A program made the position numbers and the translations under genes. 35,235 nucleotides of DNA, from the NCBI GenBank assembly GCA_017555875.1, contig JAFZFN010000043.1:1-35235 (forward strand). Reading direction: 5' to 3'. The notes beneath the pieces were generated by a model. The model saw only the letters and a program-made list of their open reading frames with translations, made no database searches and had not been told where the DNA came from. The DNA comes from Bacteroidaceae bacterium. GTDB taxonomy: Bacteria > Bacteroidota > Bacteroidia > Bacteroidales > Bacteroidaceae. Below, in pieces: positions 14,869 to 23,942 of this stretch. The number at the start of each line of letters is the position of its first letter. Within the stretch, counting starts at the first letter, position 1.

Positions 14869-17052
14869 ATGAACAGAGAGCAACAAAACGAACAACTGGA
14901 CCTTGCGTGGCAATTTGTGGAGCGCACAGGAGTGAATGTATTCCTCACAGGCAAGGCCGGCACGGGCAAGACCACCTTCCTGCGCCGGCTCAAGGAGCGC
15001 GTCCCCAAACGTATGGTTGTGGTAGCCCCCACGGGAGTGGCAGCCATCAATGCTGGAGGGGTGACGATACACTCCTTCTTCCAATTTCCCTTGGCCCCCT
15101 ACATCCCTGGCGGATCGTTCAACACCAAAGACGAGAAGTATCGCTTCAGCAAGGAGAAGAAGAATATCATCCGCACGCTCGACCTGCTCGTCATCGATGA
15201 GATATCTATGGTACGTGCCGACCTGCTCGACCAGATCGATGCCGTGCTGCGTCTCCACAAGGACCGCCATCGCCCCTTTGGCGGCGTGCAGCTACTCATG
15301 ATTGGCGACCTCAGCCAGTTGGCTCCTGTGGTCAAAGATAGCGAATGGAACCTCCTGCGAGAGTATTACCACACGCCCTACTTCTTCGGCAGTCGTGCCT
15401 TGCAGCAGACCCAGCACGTGACCATCGAGCTCACTCACGTCTATCGCCAGACCGACCACACCTTTATAAACATCCTCAACGAAGTACGCGACAATCGCCT
15501 TACCTCAGAGAGTCTGGCGCAGCTGAATAGTCGCGTGGGCAACAGGCAACAGACGGAGGCCGATTCTCAATTTTCAATTTTCAATTCTCAATTTGGTGAC
15601 GGCACCATCCGCCTCACCACACACAACGCCACAGCCAATCGCTACAACGAAGAACGGATGAATGCCCTAGAAGGCATACGCTTCTCCTTCAAGGCCGAGG
15701 TGACGGGCACCTTTCCCGAGTCATCCTATCCTGCCGAGGAGACCCTCACACTCAAGAGAGGCTGCCAAGTCATGTTTCTCAAGAACGACTCCCAAGGCTC
15801 ACGCTACTACAATGGCAAGCTTGGCATCGTGAGCGCCATCGACGGTGAGCACATCTGCGTGCGTGGCATCGACGATGGCGATGAGATAGAGGTGGAGCCC
15901 GACGTATGGACCAATGCACGCTACGTCATCGACAAGGAGACGAAGGAGATACGCGAAGAGATTGATGGAGAATTTCGCCAATACCCCTTACGCCTGGCAT
16001 GGGCCATCACCGTGCATAAGAGTCAGGGATTGACGTTCGACCGTGCCGTGCTCGATGTCAATGCCGCCTTTGCCTCAGGGCAGGTCTACGTAGCACTCAG
16101 CCGCTGCCGCACCCTCGAGGGCTTGGTGCTCACTGCCCCACTGTCACCTTCATCAGTCAAGACAGACGCCATGGTCACCCACTACATGTGTACAGAGTTG
16201 GAACAGGCACGCCACACTGCTAGTCACCTCACCACACTCGAGCGCGACTATTACCTCGCCATGCTCACCGAGTTGTTCAGCTTCGCCACCCTGGAGAGCG
16301 ACTTCAATCGCGTGCTACGCCTCATCGACGAGCATCTCTACAAGGTCTACCCCATATTATTAAAGGAATACAAACAAGCCAAGGAGCGATTAGCCAAGGA
16401 GATTACCGCAGTCTCAGCCACATTTCATCGCCAATACACGGCCCTCGTGATGGAGGCGCCCGACTATGCCACGGAGGCCCATCTTGCCGAACGCATACAC
16501 AAGGCTGCAGCCTACTTCATCAAGTGCCTCGACGACATCATACGTCCGCTAGCAGAGCGTGCATCCCTCGACAGTGACAACCGCGATATCAAGGAGCGCA
16601 TCACCGAAGCCCTCTACAACCTGCGCCAGTCATTCACACAGAAGCGCCATCTGCTCACTCGCGTTGTCGACCATGGATTCAGCGTGTCCACTTACCTCAA
16701 AGACAAGGCCGTAGGTATGCTCAGCACCGAGTCCACTGCCAAGCGGACACGAGAGCGAAAGCCAAGCACAGCGACAGTGACGAAGGTCGACGTGGAGCGC
16801 AATGCCGACATCCTCCACCCTCAACTCTTCGCCCGTCTCCGCTCGTGGCGCTCACAGCGTGCCGAGGAGCTGGGTCGCCCAGTCTATGGAGTGCTCACAC
16901 AAAAGTCTCTCATCGGCATCACAAACAGCCTCCCTACCAGCGAGCGTGAACTCCTCCGTATGCCAGGCTTCGGAAGAAAGACGTTAGAGATGTTTGGCCA
17001 GGAGATACTCGCAATCGTGCGCGAATATAAAGAGGACATGGAGCAACGATAG
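14869..17052 (+). CDS. Pif1-family SF1B DNA helicase with C-terminal HRDC-like domain
   Basis: 727 residues. Motif I (Walker A) GKAGTGKTT at 28-36, motif Ia APTGVAAINAGG, motif II LLVIDEISM near 107-115, motif III MIGDLSQLAPV, and motifs V-VI WAITVHKSQGLTFDRA (around 379-394) plus VYVALSRCRTLEGL. These make it a 5'-3' Pif1/RecD-like helicase. After a helical linker (about 440-640) the C-terminus (about 655-722, LFARLRSWRSQRAEELGRPV, then NSLPTSERELLRMPGFG) matches HRDC-type nucleic-acid binding. Pif1 enzymes unwind G-quadruplexes and replication blocks. Oddity: residues 232-241 (SQFSIFNSQF) are encoded by a 28-bp heptad DNA repeat, an apparent in-frame insertion between helicase motifs. Confidence 0.95.
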   Translation: MNREQQNEQLDLAWQFVERTGVNVFLTGKAGTGKTTFLRRLKERVPKRMVVVAPTGVAAINAGGVTIHSFFQFPLAPYIPGGSFNTKDEKYRFSKEKKNIIRTLDLLVIDEISMVRADLLDQIDAVLRLHKDRHRPFGGVQLLMIGDLSQLAPVVKDSEWNLLREYYHTPYFFGSRALQQTQHVTIELTHVYRQTDHTFINILNEVRDNRLTSESLAQLNSRVGNRQQTEADSQFSIFNSQFGDGTIRLTTHNATANRYNEERMNALEGIRFSFKAEVTGTFPESSYPAEETLTLKRGCQVMFLKNDSQGSRYYNGKLGIVSAIDGEHICVRGIDDGDEIEVEPDVWTNARYVIDKETKEIREEIDGEFRQYPLRLAWAITVHKSQGLTFDRAVLDVNAAFASGQVYVALSRCRTLEGLVLTAPLSPSSVKTDAMVTHYMCTELEQARHTASHLTTLERDYYLAMLTELFSFATLESDFNRVLRLIDEHLYKVYPILLKEYKQAKERLAKEITAVSATFHRQYTALVMEAPDYATEAHLAERIHKAAAYFIKCLDDIIRPLAERASLDSDNRDIKERITEALYNLRQSFTQKRHLLTRVVDHGFSVSTYLKDKAVGMLSTESTAKRTRERKPSTATVTKVDVERNADILHPQLFARLRSWRSQRAEELGRPVYGVLTQKSLIGITNSLPTSERELLRMPGFGRKTLEMFGQEILAIVREYKEDMEQR
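15564..15591 (+). repeat. Four-unit heptad repeat TTYTCAA inside the helicase gene
   Basis: TTCTCAA, TTTTCAA, TTTTCAA, TTCTCAA in direct tandem, followed by TTT. It is read as SQFSIFNSQF in the helicase and interrupts otherwise GC-rich coding sequence. It shares AATT phasing with the intergenic array at 2478-2505. Confidence 0.85.
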
Positions 17053-17158
17053 ACACCTATTTCTCTACATAACGAAAAGATTTTTTGATTGGTAACAGAA
17101 TTTTTTCCACAAGGCTACACAAAATCTTCCGCAAAGCGACATAAATAGACAGATTATC

Positions 17159-17189
17159 TTCGAAGAATCATTTTTTTACACTATTTTTG
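17159..17189 (+). promoter_or_regulatory. Promoter of the macroglobulin-M60 operon
   Basis: TTCG (17159-17162, one base off TTTG), 19-bp spacer, TATTTTTG (17182-17189). The start site would be near 17196. This rules out the TTG at 17187 as a start codon and supports the ATG at 17208. Confidence 0.65.
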
Positions 17190-17207
17190 TCACAAATATC
17201 CATTAAC

Positions 17208-19814
17208 ATGAGAAGATTCGCCCTTATCATAGTTTGGCTCGTCACTGGTACAGCGACCCTACTGGCTCAGCCAACCCCATTCGAGACTTTACTGACCTAT
17301 GTGCAAAACACATACCAGTTCAGCCAGATATGTCAACAAGAAAAAGTATACCTACACTTCGACAACACGGCCTATTTCCAAGGCGACGTCATATGGTTCT
17401 CAGCCTATGTCGTCAATGCCTCCACTCAGGCTCCTGCCCAGAGCAAGGTACTCTACGTGGAACTCTTGTCGCCCAATGGAGTAGTGCTGCGACAGCTGAA
17501 GCTAAAGGTCGTGAATGGCCAGACCCACGGCTCATTGCCGCTAGTAGATGTATCTACCGAGGAGGCTCGCGCCCTGCGTGGCGTGACGGCACTGCCTAGC
17601 GGATTCTATGAGGTGAGAGCCTACACCCGTACGATGCTCAACTTCGGCGACGCTGGCATGTTCTCACGCGTATTTCCCGTCTACGAAGCACCAGAGAAGG
17701 AGGGCGACTATAGCAACCCCACCATACGTCCGTGGGACAATCCCTACGACAAGCAGCGTCCAGAAGCCGAGAAGGAGCGATCGCTCACCGTCACCTTCCA
17801 CCCCGAAGGAGGCCACCTCGTGATGGGGCTTCCATGCCGAGTAGCCTTCAAGGCTATCGATGAGAACGGACAGGGTGTAAACATCAGCGGCACCCTACCC
17901 AACGCTGAAGGCGACACACCTGCAGCGATAACAACCACACATGACGGGATGGGTAGCTTCACCTTCACCCCGACCAAGAAGCGCCATACGATAGAGTTCG
18001 AGCACGAGGGCAAATCATACAGCTTCCGTCTGCCCGAGCCCGAGAACAAGGGCTATAGCCTCTATGCCGACAACATGCGCCCCCACTCACTACGATGCCA
18101 GCTCCGTGGCTATCCTGACTGCCCCGACGAACTCTTGGGCGCCATGCTCATCAGTCGAGGGGCAGTGTGTTACTTTGACACCGTATCGATACGAAGCGGT
18201 CTGGCTGCACTTGTCATTCCCAAGGAGAAGCTCCCTACGGGTGTACACCAACTGACCCTCTTCAATGCCGAGGGACGCATACTCGCACAGCGACACCTAT
18301 TTATCAACAACGGGATCGAGACTGGCGGGATTGCTATCCGCGCCACCAGCACACAGCCCGAGCCCTTTGCTCCTGTCACACTGGGCATACAGACAACCTC
18401 GCCCGACGGAACACCCCTCCCCGCCACCATATCCGTTGCCGTGCGCGACCAGCAGGATCTGGGCACAGCCTATAGCGACAATCTGCTCACCAACATGCTA
18501 CTGTCCTCAGAGCTGAAGGGCTACATACACCAACCCGAATACTACTTTGAGAGCCTCGATGCCGATCACACCCGAGCGCTGGACCTACTGATGATGACGC
18601 AAGGATGGACCCGATACAACTGGTCACAGATGGCCCGTGTAGAGCCCTTCTACGTAAAACACTATGTCGAGGACGGGCTTGTCATCGATGGCAGCGTCTT
18701 GGGCCGCATGCGCGACGTACCCGTCGAGGGTGCCACAGTGAGGATGACCCTCTACTCACCCGACCGTCTGCACAAGCAGGAGACCACCGTCATCACCGAC
18801 GCGAACGGAGACTTTGGGTTTGCCGTAGAGGAGTTCTACGATAAGTGGGACATGTTCCTCTCGGTCACCAAGGACAACAAGGACCTTGACTGCCGCATCC
18901 GCCTCGACCGTGCCTCACGTCCTGCACTACAGGCCTATACTGGTGCAGACACCTACCTACCCACACACATCAGCACTTTCGACACGCTATCCAGCGACAC
19001 CCAGCCCCACGACCCCTTCCTGCAGGCGATGCCCGATAGCGTTTTCCTTCTCGACAATGTCGACGTTCATGGCCGAAAGAAATACATCGACTTCCTTACC
19101 TTCAAAGCCTATAACACCGAAGAGGACACCGAGCTACACCTCGATCAAGGGCAATACACCTATACCGTGCGTGACTACCTCCTCGACAAGGGATACAACA
19201 TCGACTTGAGCCGCTACGACGGTGTGGTACCCCACAACCTCACCACACGCGACGAAGTGATGGCGTGGTCTCTCGAGCAATGCCCCATCAATAGCCGTCG
19301 CGTACTATGGTACCTGCACAACAGCGACAACAAGTGGATGAAGGAGAGTTACATCCCTGGCTTCGACATCGACATGGAGGACGTGAAATCCATCATCGTC
19401 TACGACAGCCCATTCGAGTTCGCCAGCCACCCCATCGTGCGCCAAGCACTCTCGGATAGCGTCATCAATCGCTGCAACGAGAACGACAATGACAAGCAAA
19501 TCATACGCGGACTCTACGTGATAGACATAGCCATGTATCCCAAGGGGCTGCGCCGCTCCAATGCCAAGGGGCAACGACAGACCACCTTCCGTGGCTACAG
19601 CACAGTGACAGAGTTCTATGCCCCCGAATATCCCGAAGGTCCCATTAAGGGCGATGTAGACTACCGACGTACGCTCTACTGGAACCCCGCCCTCACCACC
19701 GACACTGACGGACATGCCGAGGTCATGTTCTACAACAATGGATACACCAAGCAGTTCACCATCAGTGCCGAAGGCATGACACCACAAGGCATGGTGCTGC
19801 AAGGGAAACAATGA
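17208..19814 (+). CDS. Secreted macroglobulin-like (MG2-domain) protein, copy 1
   Basis: 868 residues with signal peptide (MRRFALIIVWLVTGTATLLA). About residues 40-150 form an MG2-like beta domain: KVYLHFDNTAYFQGDVIWFS, KVLYVELLSPNGVVL, PSGFYEVRAYTRTML. Further beta domains follow, with the marker LLSSELKGYIHQPEYYFE near 430-450. The C-terminal region carries DYRRTLYWNPAL and a closing EVMFYNNGYTKQFTISAEG. No CxEQ thioester motif is visible, so it is not a classical trapping alpha-2-macroglobulin. This large family is common in Bacteroidota near the surface, function mostly unknown. The M60 gene follows after 47 bp, evidently co-transcribed. A close paralog lies at 31185-33869. Start by ATG after the promoter. 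Confidence 0.88.
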   Translation: MRRFALIIVWLVTGTATLLAQPTPFETLLTYVQNTYQFSQICQQEKVYLHFDNTAYFQGDVIWFSAYVVNASTQAPAQSKVLYVELLSPNGVVLRQLKLKVVNGQTHGSLPLVDVSTEEARALRGVTALPSGFYEVRAYTRTMLNFGDAGMFSRVFPVYEAPEKEGDYSNPTIRPWDNPYDKQRPEAEKERSLTVTFHPEGGHLVMGLPCRVAFKAIDENGQGVNISGTLPNAEGDTPAAITTTHDGMGSFTFTPTKKRHTIEFEHEGKSYSFRLPEPENKGYSLYADNMRPHSLRCQLRGYPDCPDELLGAMLISRGAVCYFDTVSIRSGLAALVIPKEKLPTGVHQLTLFNAEGRILAQRHLFINNGIETGGIAIRATSTQPEPFAPVTLGIQTTSPDGTPLPATISVAVRDQQDLGTAYSDNLLTNMLLSSELKGYIHQPEYYFESLDADHTRALDLLMMTQGWTRYNWSQMARVEPFYVKHYVEDGLVIDGSVLGRMRDVPVEGATVRMTLYSPDRLHKQETTVITDANGDFGFAVEEFYDKWDMFLSVTKDNKDLDCRIRLDRASRPALQAYTGADTYLPTHISTFDTLSSDTQPHDPFLQAMPDSVFLLDNVDVHGRKKYIDFLTFKAYNTEEDTELHLDQGQYTYTVRDYLLDKGYNIDLSRYDGVVPHNLTTRDEVMAWSLEQCPINSRRVLWYLHNSDNKWMKESYIPGFDIDMEDVKSIIVYDSPFEFASHPIVRQALSDSVINRCNENDNDKQIIRGLYVIDIAMYPKGLRRSNAKGQRQTTFRGYSTVTEFYAPEYPEGPIKGDVDYRRTLYWNPALTTDTDGHAEVMFYNNGYTKQFTISAEGMTPQGMVLQGKQ

Positions 19815-19861
19815 ACACAAGAAAAACAATCAAACATATTAATAAATTAACAACCAACACA

Positions 19862-22800
19862 ATGAAAAAGTTATTCTTACTCATCGTCTGCTGCGCAGCA
19901 TGCTTAGGAACCTTCGCCCAAGACAAGAAGATTTCTATCCGAAAAGCAACAGCCAGCAGTGCCGAACCCGGCTACGAGGTGAACAAAGCCATTGACGGAG
20001 ACAAGTCAACCTATTGGCACACCCCATGGAGCCAAACAGCCACCAAGTTTCCCGTAACACTCACCATCACCTTCAAGGAGGCTACACACGTTGACTACGT
20101 GCGCTACATCCCACGACAAGATGGCAACACCAACGGTAACTGGCAAACCGTATACGTGGCCTACAACGCCTCAACATCAGGAAATGATTTCACCTCAGTA
20201 GGAAGCTACGAACTCAACGGAAGCAGCTCAGAGAGCAAGCTCTGGCTCACCGAGAACGGCGTCACATGCGGACAAATCAAGTTCACCATCGAGTCTGGCG
20301 AAGGACGTTTCGTCTCAGCAGCCGAGGTCGAAGCATACGCCGTTGACAACACCTACAGAGACATGTTTGCACAATACTTCACCGACGAACTCTTCACCGA
20401 GCTCAAACCCGAAGTGACAAGCAGCGAAGGCGTTACCGATGCCGAACTGAAGAAACTCATCGACAACCTCCTTGCCGATGCTGAAGGATACCGCAAGTTC
20501 CGCGTAGGCGAATACGAGCCCTACCTCAGCACATCAACCTTGCAGAACCTCCTCAAGACCAACAGCGTATACAACAACTATGAGAACCCCACAGGCATAT
20601 ACCTCAAGCAAGGAGAGTCATGCCTCGTAGTAGCAAGCGGCATCGACATACAGTACCCCGTGGGAATCACCATCAAGAACTGGGTGACGAACGAGAACTC
20701 AAGCTCATACTCAATCAACAACGGTATCACACAAATCACAGCCTCAACCGAAGGTAACCTCTTCGTGAAGTACTATACCGACGACTATGAGACTGCCCCC
20801 AACGTGAAGGTACACTTCATCAATGCACCCGTACAAGGCTATTGGGACCAAGCAACCATGACCAATGAAGATTGGGTGAAACTGCTCGAGGGACGCACCA
20901 AAAGCGACAACACAATCCTCATCACCCGCTCAGAGCATGCACAGCTGGCCTACCCCGTATCAGCATGGCTCACCCACTGCCCCACTAACGTAGACTCAAC
21001 CATGACCCTCTACCAACAGGCACAATGGGCACAACGCGACATACTCGGACTTGAGAAGTATGGCCGTCAGGTCAAGAACCGCCAGCTCTTCTATGCCACC
21101 GACTATGGCTTCATGGCAGCTGGAGGCGAGGGAGCATACTGCCACGTCAACAGCCTCGGTAGCCTCATGGTACCCGACGCTGCAAAGTTCGACTTCTGGG
21201 GCGTAGGCCACGAGTGGGGACACAACAACCAAATCTACACCGGATTCAAATGGTCAGGATGCGGTGAAACCACCAACAACATCTACGCTTCATGGGGACA
21301 AATTCACTTCACTGGCAACCCCAACAACCTCCGTCTCGAAGATGAGGTGACCGGCATAGGCGAATACTCTAACATGCGCGGTGGACGTATGCAGACCTAC
21401 TTCGAAGAGGGTTTGCGCAAGGGCGTGGCATGGCAGCTGATGGATGGCCCCGACTACCACGGAATCAAAGCTGACAAAAAGAACGTAATGGGCTACGATG
21501 CTGATGGCAACTACCTGGGCACTGTCCCCACTACCTCACGTAACTATGACCACTTCGTGAAGCTCTCACCCTTCTGGCAGCTCAACCTCTGGGGTACACT
21601 CGCAGGCAAGTGCCCCGACATCATCCCCATGGTTATCGAGAGCATACGTTCGACCAAGAACTACTCATCATACTACGGCACCAATGGTAAGAAACAAATC
21701 AATTGGATGAAGCTCGCATGTGACAGCGCGAAGATTGACCTCCTCCCCTTCTTTGAGAAAGCAGGTATGTTGCGCCCCATCAATGCATACATCGAAGACT
21801 ACAATGCCGGATGGAACATCATCACCGAAAGCATGATCAATGACCTCAAAGCCTACGTGAAGGAGCAGGGCTACCCCGCCTTTACCGAGGAAATCAACTA
21901 CATCAACGGACATAACTATCACATCTATCGCGACAACCTCAAGCTGGAAGTACCCAAGGAGCTCAACGAAGGCTGCAAGGTAAGCGGAAGTAAAGTAACT
22001 GTACAGCACAGCGTGGTGAAGCATGCCGTAGCCTTTGAGACCTACAACGCCAGCGGTGAGCTGCTGCGCATCACCATGTATGGATTGGGCAGCGATAACA
22101 ATCACTCCTACACTCAGGTGCTCTACCCCAAGAGCAGCAACACCGCCCTCAGCGCGGCCTACATCATGGCTGTGGGATATGACGGCACACGCATCAAGAT
22201 CTACGAAGAGGGAGGCCTCAGAGATGAGTTCCTCTCGCTCTTTGAGCAAGCAAAGCGATACACCAAGAGGACCGACACCACTGGCAAGAAGGTGGGCTTC
22301 GTGACTCCCGAGCACATGGAGGAGTATGCCGCCCTGATATCCAGGATCGACTCACTGATGCAGCACATCGATGCACGCGAGCGCCCCTACAGCACATGGA
22401 CCGAGGAGCTGAGAGAGGGCATCGCCGCCCTGCTCGTCCACTGCAGCCCCCTGCAGCCCAACAACGTGTACACCCTGTCGACAACCAGTCACGGCGACCA
22501 GTACATGGGCATCAACAGCAATGGACTCACCACACACGCCTACACCAAGGAGACGAGGCCCCTGAGCCTGATGTGGAGAGTCATCGAGACAGAGAGCGAG
22601 GGCGTGTACCATCTGCAACACCTCACTACGGGGCGTTACCTCACCTCCATGCCCAATGGGCTGCAGGCCAAGGTCGAGTCGACAGACATCGCAGATGCCA
22701 TGACCCTCACCATAGAGCTGGTGGCACCGGGAGAGTTCTACGTCCAGAGCCTCGACAACGCGCTGATCCGACTCTATGACAATGGGGCATCGGTGTGCGC

Positions 22801-23806
22801 AGGCAACCAAGTGGCCGACAATGCCAGATGGCTCATCTCCCTCGAGGAGAGCACCCCCGATGCAGACCTGCTCTCACTGCCCCAGACCAGCACCGATGAG
22901 CAACTCAGCATCTATCGCCTCATCCGCACCGACAATGGCGACTATGCCTACAGTTCCACAGCACGCAGGAGCGCGGGCCGCATAGCAACAAACATCTATG
23001 CCGACGATGAGGACTTTGCCTATTGGTTCTACTTCAAGCAGGGCAGCCAAGAGGGCATGTACACCATCCACAACTACAAGACGGGAAAGGCCATCACCAG
23101 AGGTGGCAGCAACGAGCTCTTTGCCAATAAGGATGAGGAGGCCATGGAGTTTGCCATCGTGCCCGACGAGCAAGGCAGGGGACTCCAGATAGCTGCAGCC
23201 GAAGGTAGCTGGTACATGCTGCCAGGCACGACCGAACTGCTCACACTGAGCGACGCCCAGTGCACCACTTGGAAGTTGCAGCACGCGTGCACCTTCAATC
23301 CCTCCCGTGAGCCTCTGGCGAGCCTTGTCATCAGCCACAGCGAAGCTGTGCTCACCGTGGGCGGATGTCTGACACTGTCCGTAGAGACTGCTCCCATCTA
23401 TGCCACTGACCACACCGTCACCTGGAGCAGCAGCGATGCGAGTGTAGCCACCGTGGATGCGACGGGCAGAGTCGAGGCCATCGCTGTGGGTGAAGCCATC
23501 ATCACCGCTACGGCCAACGACGGCAGTGGTCTGACCGCCACGTGCAGAGTCACTGTGACCGAGGACAACACCTCCATATCCGTACAGACCGATGCCCGTC
23601 CCCGCGTAGAGAGTCGCGGCAGCCAAGTCATCGTGAGCGGCATCGCTGTGGGCACCGAGGTAGCGCTCTATAGCATCACGGGCCGACTCCTCGCGTCGGC
23701 CACGGCCAACAGCGATGTAGCGGCCTTCGAGGTTGGCCTGCCCCAAGGTGGCATGGTCATCGTAGAGGTCGCTGGGCGCTGCTACAAGACGATCTTGAAC
23801 AGATAA
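19862..23806 (+). CDS. M60-type zinc metallopeptidase with F5/8C-like, BIG2 and T9SS-like domains
   Basis: 1314 residues. Signal peptide MKKLFLLIVCCAACLGTFAQ. About 25-155: F5/8 type C (CBM32-like) sugar-binding fold (VNKAIDGDKSTYWHTPW, then FVSAAEVEAYA). About 270-640: M60/enhancin-type catalytic domain with HEWGH (His450, Glu451, His454) and Glu469 in GCGE as third zinc ligand, fitting the gluzincin spacing. About 835-1120: beta-trefoil-like repeats (VYTLSTTSHGDQYMGINSNG; VYHLQHLTTGRYLTSMPNG). About 1155-1235: a BIG2 Ig-like domain (VTWSSSDASVATVDATGRVE). Last about 70: type-IX-like sorting domain (VALYSITGRLL, LPQGGMVIVEVAGR). The family includes mucin O-glycoproteases of gut bacteria. Start: ATG 19862 gives the signal; the ATGA at 19811 would add 17 residues before it. 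Surface or secreted mucinase is the likely role. Confidence 0.93.
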   Translation: MKKLFLLIVCCAACLGTFAQDKKISIRKATASSAEPGYEVNKAIDGDKSTYWHTPWSQTATKFPVTLTITFKEATHVDYVRYIPRQDGNTNGNWQTVYVAYNASTSGNDFTSVGSYELNGSSSESKLWLTENGVTCGQIKFTIESGEGRFVSAAEVEAYAVDNTYRDMFAQYFTDELFTELKPEVTSSEGVTDAELKKLIDNLLADAEGYRKFRVGEYEPYLSTSTLQNLLKTNSVYNNYENPTGIYLKQGESCLVVASGIDIQYPVGITIKNWVTNENSSSYSINNGITQITASTEGNLFVKYYTDDYETAPNVKVHFINAPVQGYWDQATMTNEDWVKLLEGRTKSDNTILITRSEHAQLAYPVSAWLTHCPTNVDSTMTLYQQAQWAQRDILGLEKYGRQVKNRQLFYATDYGFMAAGGEGAYCHVNSLGSLMVPDAAKFDFWGVGHEWGHNNQIYTGFKWSGCGETTNNIYASWGQIHFTGNPNNLRLEDEVTGIGEYSNMRGGRMQTYFEEGLRKGVAWQLMDGPDYHGIKADKKNVMGYDADGNYLGTVPTTSRNYDHFVKLSPFWQLNLWGTLAGKCPDIIPMVIESIRSTKNYSSYYGTNGKKQINWMKLACDSAKIDLLPFFEKAGMLRPINAYIEDYNAGWNIITESMINDLKAYVKEQGYPAFTEEINYINGHNYHIYRDNLKLEVPKELNEGCKVSGSKVTVQHSVVKHAVAFETYNASGELLRITMYGLGSDNNHSYTQVLYPKSSNTALSAAYIMAVGYDGTRIKIYEEGGLRDEFLSLFEQAKRYTKRTDTTGKKVGFVTPEHMEEYAALISRIDSLMQHIDARERPYSTWTEELREGIAALLVHCSPLQPNNVYTLSTTSHGDQYMGINSNGLTTHAYTKETRPLSLMWRVIETESEGVYHLQHLTTGRYLTSMPNGLQAKVESTDIADAMTLTIELVAPGEFYVQSLDNALIRLYDNGASVCAGNQVADNARWLISLEESTPDADLLSLPQTSTDEQLSIYRLIRTDNGDYAYSSTARRSAGRIATNIYADDEDFAYWFYFKQGSQEGMYTIHNYKTGKAITRGGSNELFANKDEEAMEFAIVPDEQGRGLQIAAAEGSWYMLPGTTELLTLSDAQCTTWKLQHACTFNPSREPLASLVISHSEAVLTVGGCLTLSVETAPIYATDHTVTWSSSDASVATVDATGRVEAIAVGEAIITATANDGSGLTATCRVTVTEDNTSISVQTDARPRVESRGSQVIVSGIAVGTEVALYSITGRLLASATANSDVAAFEVGLPQGGMVIVEVAGRCYKTILNR

Positions 23807-23838
23807 GCAGGGCGTCTTACTCGCCCAACCCATAAGAG

Positions 23839-23877
23839 AAGGCCCTCTCATGCATCGTCGGATGCTGAGAGGGCCTT
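23839..23877. terminator. Bidirectional terminator between the M60 and hybrid regulator genes
   Basis: AAGGCCCTCTCA (23839-23850) pairs with TGAGAGGGCCTT (23866-23877) over 12 bp; after a bulged T the inner GCATC/GATGC adds 5 bp around the GTCG loop. The two genes converge here, so it can stop both transcripts. Confidence 0.85.
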
Positions 23878-23942
23878 CACCGTGATCTTTCTCATGGAGA
23901 GGACAAAGAAGATGCTGAGGACAGAGAGGCGTCCCTGTCGCG

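Noticed and set aside
17187..17207. TTG at 17187 as start of macroglobulin copy 1
   Set aside because: It overlaps the TATTTTTG promoter box; the ATG at 17208 gives a normal signal peptide.
17208..19814. Classical thioester alpha-2-macroglobulin
   Set aside because: No CxEQ thioester motif in either copy; only the MG2-like beta domains are present.
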